DNA from: Legionella anisa
Lineage (GTDB): Bacteria; Pseudomonadota; Gammaproteobacteria; Legionellales; Legionellaceae
Assembly: GCF_001467525.1 (NCBI RefSeq)
Contig: NZ_LNXS01000022.1
Span: 205,028-269,027, forward strand
Direction: 5' to 3'
Length of the DNA stretch: 64,000 nt
The translations under genes and the position numbers were made by a program. This document shows positions 50,453-59,584 of the stretch, one piece after another. Numbering within the stretch: the first letter of the stretch is position 1; every line of letters begins with the position of its first letter. The notes below the pieces were generated by a model. The model saw nothing but the letters and a program-made list of their open reading frames with translations. It did no database searches and was not told the origin of the DNA.

Positions 50453-51133
50453 TTAAGAAAATATACTTGATATGAGAACATAAGGACGCTTCTCTTTATC
50501 CAACCAATGAAGTAGTTTTAATAGATGGGGCTCATCCATAGCAATGCATCCATATGTTCCAGAATGAATTGATCGCCACAAATGTATAAAAATAGCACTT
50601 CCTGCTCCAGGAATTACAGGATTCATGTTGTAATTAACTACCACACCTATTCTATATACATCAATGAGCATCGATTCGTAACTTTTGGCGTTTGTATTTC
50701 CCTTCACCCAGGTATTATAAGCGCTATGGGATACATCATCTATAAATTTATCATCAGCAGTAATGTATTTAAAATCCATTTTAAGTGCTAGAGGCTCTGA
50801 TCCAAAAGCATCGCCCAAAGGGTATAAACCAGCAGGAGTTCTCATATCACCTTCTTTTTTTTCCCCTAAAGGAGCTATCCCATTCTTACCCACTACTGCC
50901 GGAAAAGAGCTCCATACCTGCATCCATACATGACCTTGTTTTTTACAAGCAGTAACCTCGGCTGCAAAACCTTTTATATGATTTACCAGAATCACTTGGG
51001 ATGAAGAATCAGGAACATTTTGTAAATGAGCAACACTACAAAGGTCAGCAGAACTTTTAGTGAGCGGTACATATAGATAAATTAAAAAGAACAAAAGTAC
51101 CAAAAGAATATATGCCAACTTAGATTTTATCAT
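50453..51133 (-). CDS. L,D-transpeptidase (YkuD) family protein
   Basis: A 226-residue membrane-anchored or exported protein. An N-terminal hydrophobic segment (LAYILLVLLFFLIYLYV) is followed by the YkuD core: GEKKEGDMRTPAGLYPLGDAF, then the catalytic histidine and cysteine in IFIHLWRSIHSGTYGCIAMDEPHL. The cysteine sits in SGTYGCIAM, corresponding to the SxGCxR motif, with the arginine replaced by Ala or Met. It probably forms or trims 3-3 peptidoglycan cross-links or ligates lipoproteins. It abuts the NlpC/P60 gene end. Confidence 0.85.
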   Translation of the reverse strand: MIKSKLAYILLVLLFFLIYLYVPLTKSSADLCSVAHLQNVPDSSSQVILVNHIKGFAAEVTACKKQGHVWMQVWSSFPAVVGKNGIAPLGEKKEGDMRTPAGLYPLGDAFGSEPLALKMDFKYITADDKFIDDVSHSAYNTWVKGNTNAKSYESMLIDVYRIGVVVNYNMNPVIPGAGSAIFIHLWRSIHSGTYGCIAMDEPHLLKLLHWLDKEKRPYVLISSIFS

Positions 51134-51134
51134 T

Positions 51135-52682
51135 TTATAAAATTAAATGAGGACTATCAGGTTTTATAAAACTTCGCGAAAACGCTTCCGGTGTAGTTCC
51201 TTTTGTGCTGAGCTCATCAAGATGAATCATCTTAAAGTAAGATTTATTCGCCAGTGAACTTACATCTGGATTTTCCGGATAATACTTAAGCAACGGAAAA
51301 AACAATGATTGTCCAATGACATAACGTTTATCTTTGCTTTCAGGAGAAAGCCCCCAAAGATTCTGATACGTGATTGCAACTAGTTCATGATTGTTTACAG
51401 GCTTATTCCCTAAATAAAGCATCACATGACCACCAATATAAATAAGTGTCATCAGGGGATGTCCCTGCACTTTTAAAGCGCTGATTCGTTCATCAACTGT
51501 ATTTTGAGTTAGATCAATACCTGAGCCTAATTTTGCCTGTTGTGCCGAATTGCGCGGTAACCAAATACCAAATGGAGTAAAAATACTCTTTAATTCTTGG
51601 GAGCAATCATTAAAAAAGAAAGCGCCTCCCCATCCATAAGGACGATTTTGTAATTGCTTCATGATCTTAGCCATATTCTTTTTCGAGGCTTCAAGAGGCA
51701 TCAGACTTGCAGATTGCGATGTCACAAATCCAGTTTGAATCACTGCCTGTTGATCTGCATTTTTTATTGGAATCAAGATAGAAATATAATTTTCATTACG
51801 ATTATGAAATGGAAATACTGCACCTATATAGCCCGCAAACTGAAAGTTTTGATGTTGATTCACAATGCTCGCTTCTGTTTCAGTGATTGCCACAAGGCCC
51901 TTTTTGGCTGCGCTATTCCACTCATTAATAAATCCACTTGAAGCATAAGCAATGTCTGAACTTTTTACCCAGGCAAAATAAGCATCTGGGGTTAGTACCA
52001 ATGACCAAGATTTATCTTGTGATACAGTGAATATATAGAGAGGTGTTCCTGCCCAAATTACTGATTCTTGTAAATTATCGAACGGGAAACCTTGACCTGG
52101 CATCGTGAAATGAAAAAAATCCGGAGCATGATCCGGAAGCGCACGTGCAAAAGTATTATTTACTGCAATAGCACGGTTCTTTTCGTTATATCCTAACCCT
52201 TCAATTGCAGGTAAGTCCATATTGTTTTTGATACGATTTAGCCAAACTGCATCATGTTCTTTAAAGTTTTCTGCAAAATGCCGTTCTTGATCGGATTTAT
52301 TTTGATTGTCATATTCGGCTAATAATTCCAGCTCAATCTTTTTAACCACGGGCAGAACGGAATTTACCATCTTCTCGTTCCAGGGAGAAAGGCCTTCACC
52401 ACGATCAGAATAATAGTGATTATAAAACTGTTGCAGTTGCCCCTCTTGATACGCTTGCTTTAACAGAGAAATATCATAATCATCGCTGTCTGAAGGAAAA
52501 TAATCATTAATATTTTGAGAATACGATTTTATCGAAAAATCATAAATTGGTACTTCAGTTGCGAAAGAAACTGACAGAAAGCAAATCCCTAAAAGTAAAA
52601 AAACTCGCTTGATTAAATATCTGAAGTCAAATAATCCCACCAACCACATATAAAAATCCAACAAAATATAAATTCCGTGCAA
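51135..52682 (-). CDS. NlpC/P60 (C40) peptidase with SH3-like domains
   Basis: A protein of about 504-515 residues, probably secreted (hydrophobic VFLLLGICFLSVSFA before residue 45). Two SH3b-like segments (PLYIFTVSQDKSWSLVLTPDAYFAWVKSSDIAYA and the following) precede the NlpC/P60 fold, with the catalytic cysteine in RPYGWGGAFFFNDCSQELKSIFTPFG and histidine in MTLIYIGGHVMLYLG. This is the YkfC-like arrangement that cleaves muropeptides. The true start may be the ATG at 52649 (MWLVGLFDF). Its stop lies one base before the L,D-transpeptidase start, so the two are translationally close. Confidence 0.88.
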   Translation of the reverse strand: MHGIYILLDFYMWLVGLFDFRYLIKRVFLLLGICFLSVSFATEVPIYDFSIKSYSQNINDYFPSDSDDYDISLLKQAYQEGQLQQFYNHYYSDRGEGLSPWNEKMVNSVLPVVKKIELELLAEYDNQNKSDQERHFAENFKEHDAVWLNRIKNNMDLPAIEGLGYNEKNRAIAVNNTFARALPDHAPDFFHFTMPGQGFPFDNLQESVIWAGTPLYIFTVSQDKSWSLVLTPDAYFAWVKSSDIAYASSGFINEWNSAAKKGLVAITETEASIVNQHQNFQFAGYIGAVFPFHNRNENYISILIPIKNADQQAVIQTGFVTSQSASLMPLEASKKNMAKIMKQLQNRPYGWGGAFFFNDCSQELKSIFTPFGIWLPRNSAQQAKLGSGIDLTQNTVDERISALKVQGHPLMTLIYIGGHVMLYLGNKPVNNHELVAITYQNLWGLSPESKDKRYVIGQSLFFPLLKYYPENPDVSSLANKSYFKMIHLDELSTKGTTPEAFSRSFIKPDSPHLIL

Positions 52683-52701
52683 TTATATCATTAAATAAAC
52701 T

Positions 52702-54282
52702 TTATGTAAGAATTTTATCCTCTAAAATTTCAGTTGACTCTTCTAACATAACGGTAACATGCTCATGTTGCATTGGACTGAGTAATCGTTGGGACGAATA
52801 GAGAATAAAAATACTCAAGGGCAGCAAACTTAAGAGATCAAAAGGAAACTTTAAAATACCTATGCCACCAAAAACACCCATATAGGAAACACTAAGTATG
52901 GTAACCATATAAAATAAAAACCAGTATAAAAGCGCGCTATTATCCCAAGAGTTTTTACGATGATAAACACAATAAATTAAAATACCCATAAGCAAAGCAA
53001 TATCCAGCTTCCATATAATTGAAAATCCACACCAATACAGCATTAAATTACAAAAATAAAATGCGATATGTGAACAAACTATCGCTCCTGAAAGTCTAAA
53101 AGGTCTTGGAGTTAACGGCTGTAATTTCCGCATCGCTAAAAGACATATAGGGCCAATACTGTAAGAAAGAATACTTGCAGAAGAAAGAAAAGCGACCAAC
53201 TTCTGCCATCCAGGAAAAGGAAGAAAAGATAACATTCCAACTAATAAGTTTGCATAAAGAGTTACATAAGGAATTTTATGACGATTTACCTTTAAAAAGA
53301 TTTTGGGTAAATGATCATTTAAGGCCATTCCATATAAAATCCTGGACGTTGCAGCAGTATAAACTAAAGTTGTCCCAAAAGGAGAAAAAGCGGCATCAAT
53401 CATCAATATAGTTGCCACAACACCTAGACCTAAAAGCAAAGTCAAACCCACTAAAGGCCCGCTATCGCCTGGGTAACTTAAGGCATGCCAACCCTGAGTT
53501 AGATATTTCTGAGGCACTGCTGCGAGAAAGCTCAATTCCAGCATGAAATACAAAACAAAACCAATCAGCACAGCACCTAAAATAGCAATAGGAATATTTC
53601 GTTGTGGATTTTTTACTTCTCCTGCCAGTACCAAACCGTTTTGAAATCCAGTGAACGCAAAGGCAATACCCCCAGCAGAAAGCGCAGTAAAAATATTCAC
53701 CCAACTTTCTTTATCCGACAAACTAATTGTGACATTATCCATGGTTGGTGCGACGTGAAGCAATGAAACAATTGCAATACTTGGTAATATAAATTTAATG
53801 ATACTTGCATATTTATTACATTCAACAAGCAACTTAATTCCGTAAGAGTTCAATATGACGACAAAGAGCATGATAGCCATTGCAGCAACATAACCATATC
53901 CTGAAAGAGTGAATGTTGTTGAGTTTTTGTCAATTAATATTGGAAAAAAATGACTTGAATACTGCAGAATTGCCTGTATCTCTATTGGAGTCATAACAAC
54001 ATAAGACAACCAAGATGTCCACGCGAATAAAAAACCAACTTCTTTTCCATGGGTAAACGTTGGATAATTAGACATGCCGCCAGAAATTGGAAACATTGTA
54101 CCCAACTCACATAAAGGCAAGGCAATAAAAATCATAAAAACAGCAGCAATAACCCAAGAAATCAATGAATTGCTACCTGCCATTTGCGCACTAATAAACG
54201 GGCTAAACAACCACCCCGATCCAATCATCCCCCCGGCAGAAACAATTAGAATGTTAGTCGTTGAAATATCCCGCTTTAACAT
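52702..54282 (-). CDS. APC superfamily amino-acid permease
   Basis: A 526-residue transporter with about 12-14 membrane segments. The start SAGGMIGSGWLFSPFISAQMAG is the APC segment 1 motif, and GGIAFAFTGFQNGLVLAGEVKNPQRNIPIAI in segment 6 is the usual substrate and coupling region. The C-terminal tail (EESTEILEDKILT) is acidic. The substrate is probably an amino acid or polyamine. The stop lies 20 bases before the C40 peptidase start, which suggests one operon with the cell-wall enzymes downstream. Confidence 0.9.
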   Translation of the reverse strand: MLKRDISTTNILIVSAGGMIGSGWLFSPFISAQMAGSNSLISWVIAAVFMIFIALPLCELGTMFPISGGMSNYPTFTHGKEVGFLFAWTSWLSYVVMTPIEIQAILQYSSHFFPILIDKNSTTFTLSGYGYVAAMAIMLFVVILNSYGIKLLVECNKYASIIKFILPSIAIVSLLHVAPTMDNVTISLSDKESWVNIFTALSAGGIAFAFTGFQNGLVLAGEVKNPQRNIPIAILGAVLIGFVLYFMLELSFLAAVPQKYLTQGWHALSYPGDSGPLVGLTLLLGLGVVATILMIDAAFSPFGTTLVYTAATSRILYGMALNDHLPKIFLKVNRHKIPYVTLYANLLVGMLSFLPFPGWQKLVAFLSSASILSYSIGPICLLAMRKLQPLTPRPFRLSGAIVCSHIAFYFCNLMLYWCGFSIIWKLDIALLMGILIYCVYHRKNSWDNSALLYWFLFYMVTILSVSYMGVFGGIGILKFPFDLLSLLPLSIFILYSSQRLLSPMQHEHVTVMLEESTEILEDKILT

Positions 54283-54377
54283 GAAAATCCCCTATGATGC
54301 AAGCAATATTTCAATTTAGCCAGAAAGTTGTTCATTATACAAGTTCTAATAAATTTAAGAGTGTAAAAGACTTATCA

Positions 54378-54398
54378 TGAGGCAGCTGCGCTGCCTCA
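54378..54398 (-). terminator. Hairpin after the DUF1566-type gene
   Basis: Eight-bp arms TGAGGCAG / CTGCCTCA (54378-54385, 54391-54398) with a 5-nt loop lie about 20 bases beyond the pseudogene stop on the minus strand. TCTTTTAC follows a little later. Confidence 0.5.
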
Positions 54399-54418
54399 AA
54401 AGAAAAGGGAAAAAGGGT

Positions 54419-55942
54419 TTAAGGAATAAAAGCCCGAACGCACCTAACCCGAAGATCGCTGCCCTTAAGGACGGCGAGCTGGGCGCCACCGAGGAAGTCC
54501 TGGAGCCACGCGTCGAAGTCGTCAAATTCCGTTGAACTCCAGTAGACGACATCGGCAAAACCGCCCAAATTATTCGTATGTAAAGTGCTATATAAGTTAG
54601 GGTTGGTAGTGCCACAACCTGCATCCAGACCTATACCTACAAACCGTCCAAGTTCGCAAATCGCTGGCATGAACCAGTCAGTAAATCCCTGGTCAACTTT
54701 ATTCAAACAAGCTTGCGTCCCCGGATATTGACCTACAGGGGTTGCAAGAACATTGGTATTGGCAAGTCCATCCGTGATACTATCCGCCGCTGTGTCATCT
54801 GATACCGTTGCCCATTGGAATTCAAAGTCGCCCGGACTTTCTTCCTCATCTGTCAATGCCGCTACTTTCCCGCCAATACTGCCGGTATTAGGGGTGGAGT
54901 CATCAACAGAAAATAAAAAGCCGCCTTGGTAAATACAGCCATATCCTAGTACCAAAACATTGATGTTCGTTGCGGGCGCATTAACGGCGGTTACACTGTA
55001 ACCGTGGTTGGCACAGGCTGAGTCCCTGGTGATGTGGTACAGGCATTAGCAGTGATATCGGGGCTGGCCGTACCACCCGGGGTGATGATGATGTCACAGG
55101 CCGCGCCGGCATTTAATGTGCCCATGCAGGTATTGCTGGTAATCGAGGTACCGGCTGGGAATCCGGATGTACTCACCTGTACGTTGTTTGCTGGTATTGA
55201 GCCCGTATTTACTATTTGGATGATGCGTGCATTGCCAGTCAATGCAGGGTCGGCTCCAGGACTGTTGATTGACAAGGTCAGGTTTTGCGTGAGAGGAGAC
55301 AGCGTTGCCTGACCAAGCCCACTTGAACCGTATGGTTAGCCTGGATATTGTTCAATTGATAGCTGGTACCGCCATTTTGTACCACATTGCCATCAAGCAA
55401 CCACTGATTGACCCCGAAGCCCGCATTGGGTGTTGCCCTAAACGTCAGGCTGCTGCCGGCATTGACAACTTGTGGTATTGCAGGCGAAATCGCTCCGTTC
55501 GCGCCCGCCGATGGCGTGACGGTGAATTGCTGAACAGGGGGCTGCTGTGCCAGATGAATACGTAAAATATTGGCCGAATTCGGCTGGTAACACTGCAAGT
55601 CATTGCCCTGCTGGCACAATACCGGACCACCCACAACATTTCCCTGCAAGCCTGAACCATTCACGTTAAGTATCAGTGTACAGACTCCTTTGCCGGGAAG
55701 CTGGCAGGGTGTCCCCTGGCTCACTCCTGCAATGGGTTTCATCACTAACGTCTTGGGCCTGGAAGACTGATTATGCACCGTATAGATAACCTGCGCACTA
55801 GCCCCTTTGGCTACGGTAATATCGGTCAGTGTTTGCGGTACAAAAGTCCATAAGGGCTTGGCAGCCTGCACGTCGACAACATCAGGCAGGAGAAAAAGGC
55901 TGTAAGTAGGGCATTTCTAAAAAAATGTCTTTTGTTTCTCAT
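54419..55942 (-). pseudogene. Secreted DUF1566-type protein, split by three frameshifts
   Basis: Three consecutive minus-strand frames (about 55871-55278, 55275-54991 and 54955-54419), plus a signal-peptide start at ATG 55942 (MRNKRHFFRNALLTAFF), read as one protein in shifted frames. One added base at the A-run 55893-55897, at the C-run 55318-55320 and at the C-run 55024-55026 restores one frame of about 508 codons. It would have a signal peptide, IgG-like or anchor-type repeats (KLNITPSAG-like, NTGSIPANNVQVSTSGFPAG) and a C-terminal DUF1566 domain (WFMPAICELGRFVG, VVYWSSTEFDDFDAW, VRCVRAFIP). AAGGACTGAGACC precedes the ATG. Either decay or sequencing error. It follows the outer-membrane gene by 12 bases. 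Confidence 0.75.
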
Positions 55943-55953
55943 GGTCTCAGTCC

Positions 55954-56706
55954 TTAAGCCACGTAAGTAAGATTAAATAACACCCCATTGGTGTAGAGGT
56001 GATTGAGCGCTAATCCTGAGTTCATCGTCTGCCCAAAGGCTCGACCCAACTCGCTTTTGCCCCAGTCGGCAAACTCATAGCCCGCACCGATTTGCCAATG
56101 GTCATTCAAGGCTTTTTGCACCCCGGCACCCAGTGTATAGGTGAAGGCCGTTTTCGTGTGGTCTGCAAAATCAGGATTAGGTAATGCCTCAAAAATCAAA
56201 GGCGTATTGGTGAAATCATGGGCACGGTTAAAGCCCACGCCTACACCTACACTTGCACTCAGCCAGGGCATGAGCCAATATCTATTCAGCAACAACTTGC
56301 CCTTTACCGCGACGCGACCGTTCCATATTTTGTATTGGTAGCTGTAATTCTCAAACTCAGGACTCGCATCGTCCCATATCACTCCCTGCAGCTTGGCATT
56401 GCCCGTGATGGCACCTGCTACTCCCAACTGACCCAACCATTGAGGAGTCAATGATTTTTGGATTCCTAAAAAAAGCTCGCCTGCGGCGAGCGCATTGCTG
56501 GATTTTCTCGCCACATACGTCTTTTCAATTTCAGGCGCCAGAAAGAAAGTCTGTGTCTCGCCACCCCTTGCCCAAACAGGACCCGCGCTCACAGAACCTA
56601 CCCAGGTCCAGTCTTTAGCAGGCATAACAGGCCCCATGGTGCCCGCCATGGATTGACTGATGAGTCCGCCAGCGGTTAATGCAGAAAAAAAGAAACAACG
56701 CTTCAT
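55954..56706 (-). CDS. Outer-membrane beta-barrel protein
   Basis: A 250-residue surface protein with a signal peptide (RCFFFSALTAGGLISQSMA) and a mature start GTMGPVMPAKDWTWVGSVSAG, the pattern seen in Legionella outer-membrane proteins. Alternating strands continue to an aromatic-rich end (LYTNGVLFNLTYVA). It resembles OmpA/opacity-type barrels. Function may be porin or adhesion. The start is at ATG 56706, with AAGGGGTGTTT before it. It lies upstream of the DUF1566-type gene in the same orientation and probably the same transcript. Confidence 0.82.
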   Translation of the reverse strand: MKRCFFFSALTAGGLISQSMAGTMGPVMPAKDWTWVGSVSAGPVWARGGETQTFFLAPEIEKTYVARKSSNALAAGELFLGIQKSLTPQWLGQLGVAGAITGNAKLQGVIWDDASPEFENYSYQYKIWNGRVAVKGKLLLNRYWLMPWLSASVGVGVGFNRAHDFTNTPLIFEALPNPDFADHTKTAFTYTLGAGVQKALNDHWQIGAGYEFADWGKSELGRAFGQTMNSGLALNHLYTNGVLFNLTYVA

Positions 56707-56806
56707 AAACACCCCTTGCATTATAAAAACGAGGGAAATAACAACAATTAGCCGCAATTGATTTCAATGACAAGACAAAAAATGCACTAGAAAAAGGGCA
56801 TACGAT

Positions 56807-56974
56807 TTAAACAGAACAGGGGGGTGAACAATACAGAGAAACAGAATAAAAAATAATGGAGAAAAATGAAAAGAAATGAACACCGAGTGCTAACTGTTGC
56901 TTGCTGGCTGCGCTCACAGTATTGCTCATCGCCAACAAATTTTTGATTTCTAATAGGTGATTCATTCCTTGCAT
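56807..56974 (-). CDS. Possible 55-residue small membrane protein
   Basis: An ATG at 56974 (MQGMNHLLEIKNLLAMSNTV), preceded by AAAGGATTACT, a strong ribosome binding site, opens a 55-codon frame ending in a hydrophobic segment (GVHFFSFFSIIFYSVSLYC) and SPPCSV. The longer frame to 57079 lacks such a site. It could be a small membrane protein or a leader upstream of the outer-membrane gene 100 bases away. No family is recognised. Confidence 0.4.
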   Translation of the reverse strand: MQGMNHLLEIKNLLAMSNTVSAASKQQLALGVHFFSFFSIIFYSVSLYCSPPCSV

Positions 56975-57081
56975 CAGTAATCCTTTATTTTTTACGTCAC
57001 ATTTTTGGTATTGAAAAACTATTTTAAAGTTTAAAGTATGATAAGTTATTTTCTTATTTGAATCAAAATCCTGATTCATTG

Positions 57082-57105
57082 TCCCCAGATTAAATGATCT
57101 GGGGA
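57082..57105 (-). terminator. Hairpin after the LDH/MDH-family gene
   Basis: Nine-bp GC-rich arms TCCCCAGAT / ATCTGGGGA (57082-57090, 57097-57105) with a 6-nt loop lie 23 bases beyond the dehydrogenase stop on the minus strand. Confidence 0.55.
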
Positions 57106-57127
57106 TTAAAATGACTCGTAGTTTGAA

Positions 57128-58045
57128 CTAGAACATTAAAGCCTTTTGTAAAATTTCGGCACCTTTTTGCAAAGCATTTTCTTCTTCAGGCGCCATTTCA
57201 GGAATGAAAACCTCTTTTATACCTTGACGACCTAGAACACTGGGTAAAGAAAATGTAACTTTATATTGGTCATGGTAGGAGCCGATAGGAATAACAGATT
57301 GTTCATCACGCACAATAATTTCCGCAATCCGCGCACAAACCATTCCTATGCCATACTGACTGGCATTATTTCCTTCAATAATTGTAATGTTGGCAAATTT
57401 TACCTCATGTTCTATATGCTGTTTGAATTGCTCCAAATTCTGCGTCAACAAAGAGGACAACGGTTTGCCGCCTATCTGAACTGTAGACCACAGAAATACG
57501 GATGAAGTACCATGTTCGCCAATGACGTATGCATTGACATCCATTGGATTGATATTGAAATGTTTGGCCAGATGAAAACGAAAACGAAGCTTATCAAGAT
57601 AAGTTCCTGCACTAATGATTCGCTGATGTCCTGCTAGTTGACGCGCAACATCGGCTAATGGATCAGGTGGATCGCTGACAATCATAATGAGTGCATCTGG
57701 AGATGCTTTGACTGCTTTAGGAATAATGTCTGCAAATATTTGCGCGTTAGTGCCCAGTAATTTAAGTCGACCTTTAGGGTCATTCCTATCCGTAGCCCCG
57801 CCTGTCTTTTCATTGACACCTGCGGTCACCATGATTAACTCCGCATGGTGTAAATCAGCATAATCTCCTGCATAGACAGTCACTCTTGGTGATAAGAGGG
57901 CCCCATATTGCATGTCCGTTGCCACCGCTTTTGCAAGTTCACGATTTTTATCTACTAAAACCAGCTCCTGCACACATCCACGCATAACGGTTGCCATCGC
58001 ACATGCTTTTCCTACGCTTCCTGTCCCTATAATTGCGATTTTCAT
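57128..58045 (-). CDS. L-lactate/malate dehydrogenase family enzyme
   Basis: A 305-residue NAD-dependent 2-hydroxyacid dehydrogenase. The Rossmann motif is IAIIGTGSVGKACAM, the catalytic acid-histidine pair is in GTYLDKLRFRFHLA and VIGEHGTSSVFLWS, and the NAD-strand acid is VLVDKNRELA. The substrate loop (VTAGVNEKTGGATDRNDPKGRLKLL) does not show clearly the Gln of lactate or the Arg of malate enzymes, so the substrate is open. AAGGAGCACTG precedes the ATG. Its promoter should be in the 117 bases before the start. Confidence 0.88.
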   Translation of the reverse strand: MKIAIIGTGSVGKACAMATVMRGCVQELVLVDKNRELAKAVATDMQYGALLSPRVTVYAGDYADLHHAELIMVTAGVNEKTGGATDRNDPKGRLKLLGTNAQIFADIIPKAVKASPDALIMIVSDPPDPLADVARQLAGHQRIISAGTYLDKLRFRFHLAKHFNINPMDVNAYVIGEHGTSSVFLWSTVQIGGKPLSSLLTQNLEQFKQHIEHEVKFANITIIEGNNASQYGIGMVCARIAEIIVRDEQSVIPIGSYHDQYKVTFSLPSVLGRQGIKEVFIPEMAPEEENALQKGAEILQKALMF

Positions 58046-58162
58046 CAGTGCTCCTTGTTAGACAGCTGTTTGTAAGTATAGATCACGAAACAAAGTATCT
58101 TTTATCACGTTACTTGAAGTCCATTTCATAATAACCAGGCCAGATAAAAATACCTGAGTTAG

Positions 58163-59443
58163 TTAAAAATTTCCGCTGTTACTAAGAATGTTAGTTGGTG
58201 TTGGCGGATGGTCAATGCCTAATTCATCTTCATGATACCCAGAGCTGTCTTCCGGAATATCTGATTCAGTTTTTATTACTAATTTAGAAAGATGTGTTTG
58301 CTTACCACCAGTATTTAGCACACGCATTGTTCCATATGCACCATCCAGATTTTGCTCCAGAAGTGCATCTGCTTCATCGACTTTCCAACCGCTAATTTCC
58401 AAGTCTCGTTCATTTACTTTTTCTGCATCGAGTTCATAGTTCTGATTTAGTTCCGCATAAGGCACATATCGTACATTCATTTTTCCAGGTGTGTGTTGAT
58501 CTACTTGAATCCTAAATGGCAGCATAAACAGTTCTTTTTTCCCATTTACATCAAATGCCATGAGTGCCTGGCTTTCAGCAAAGTCTAATGCATCATCTTT
58601 TCGATGCTTTGCTTTATAACTAGGAAAAAGCTTTGTTAAAGTATCTCGTATAGAATTACCATGACCTACAACGATCATATCGCGCCGGTCAGTATTATTT
58701 ATTTCATCTACTATCTCTTTTGCTAACCCATTTTCTCTTTGTGCGTCTGTTGTATGAGTTACATCAGAGGACTGTGATGTTTCATCAAGTACTCCGATAG
58801 TATCCAATGCCGCTTGTTTTGCCTTCCTATTGTCTTCTAAAGTGCTTCCAAAAACAGCGTAACGAATAAATGAGAAAAAAAGCAAAGCTCGATGAAAAAA
58901 TTTCACATCAGAAAATGGATTAAGCAATGGACCATATTCACGCCAATTCATAATATCAAATCCGGAAGGCCCTTCAGCAATTTCTGTTATTTCACGTGAG
59001 GATTTGGCTGTTACTTTTTTGCTATGAGTACGTAGGCCTTCAATAAAATTTGCGGCGGTTACAGTAGCCCGTGTCATAGTAGAAAATACAACGCGAGCAT
59101 CATCTTTTTGATTATGCAAAAGCACTGAGTAATCAAAATGCTTCATATTCGCATCGGCGGCTGGATTAATATTTGCATTCGGTTTGAATCCATACCCTTT
59201 ATCTGCGTTTGTACATTCTCCATGTCGAAATAGTTGAATGACTTTAAAATTATCAGCATCATTCGAGCAGGCTTTTTTAAGGTAAGTTTGCGTTAACAAA
59301 TACAAATCAATTGTTAATTGTTGATTATCCAGTGCAGTAGGGGCGGATAATTGGTTATATTGTTCTATACGTTTCTGTATGCTTTCTTGGTAATCTTGCA
59401 GATTCTTATCTTGTGGTTCTGCGTTAATTTTTGTTTGTGACAT
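58163..59443 (-). CDS. Histidine phosphatase family protein, copy B
   Basis: A 426-residue paralog of the protein at 3157-4527. All key residues are present: RHG in IQLFRHGECTNADKG, R in STMTRATVTAANF, the acid in ITEIAEGPSG, and H in VVGHGNSIRDTL. It also has the hydrophobic insertion (RALLFFSFIRYAVFGST). Its C-terminal tail (KTESDIPEDSSGYHEDELG) is acidic. It lies immediately downstream of radC, which appears to be the ancestral context of the pair. Substrate unknown; a secreted phosphatase is possible. Confidence 0.85.
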   Translation of the reverse strand: MSQTKINAEPQDKNLQDYQESIQKRIEQYNQLSAPTALDNQQLTIDLYLLTQTYLKKACSNDADNFKVIQLFRHGECTNADKGYGFKPNANINPAADANMKHFDYSVLLHNQKDDARVVFSTMTRATVTAANFIEGLRTHSKKVTAKSSREITEIAEGPSGFDIMNWREYGPLLNPFSDVKFFHRALLFFSFIRYAVFGSTLEDNRKAKQAALDTIGVLDETSQSSDVTHTTDAQRENGLAKEIVDEINNTDRRDMIVVGHGNSIRDTLTKLFPSYKAKHRKDDALDFAESQALMAFDVNGKKELFMLPFRIQVDQHTPGKMNVRYVPYAELNQNYELDAEKVNERDLEISGWKVDEADALLEQNLDGAYGTMRVLNTGGKQTHLSKLVIKTESDIPEDSSGYHEDELGIDHPPTPTNILSNSGNF

Positions 59444-59584
59444 CTTATTCTCATTAAATTTACTTCATAAGTGTAAATGATAAAACATTTACCTTATGTG
59501 ATTATTAAATGACCAATAAAATAATATAATCTTAAGTACTACAGGGGGATGCCCCTGCATCTGAAATATAGGGAATTATCGTGA

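Noticed and set aside
55305..55565. Plus-strand frame inside the broken surface gene
   Set aside because: It is antisense to the DUF1566-type gene, in GC-richer DNA where long shadow frames are expected.
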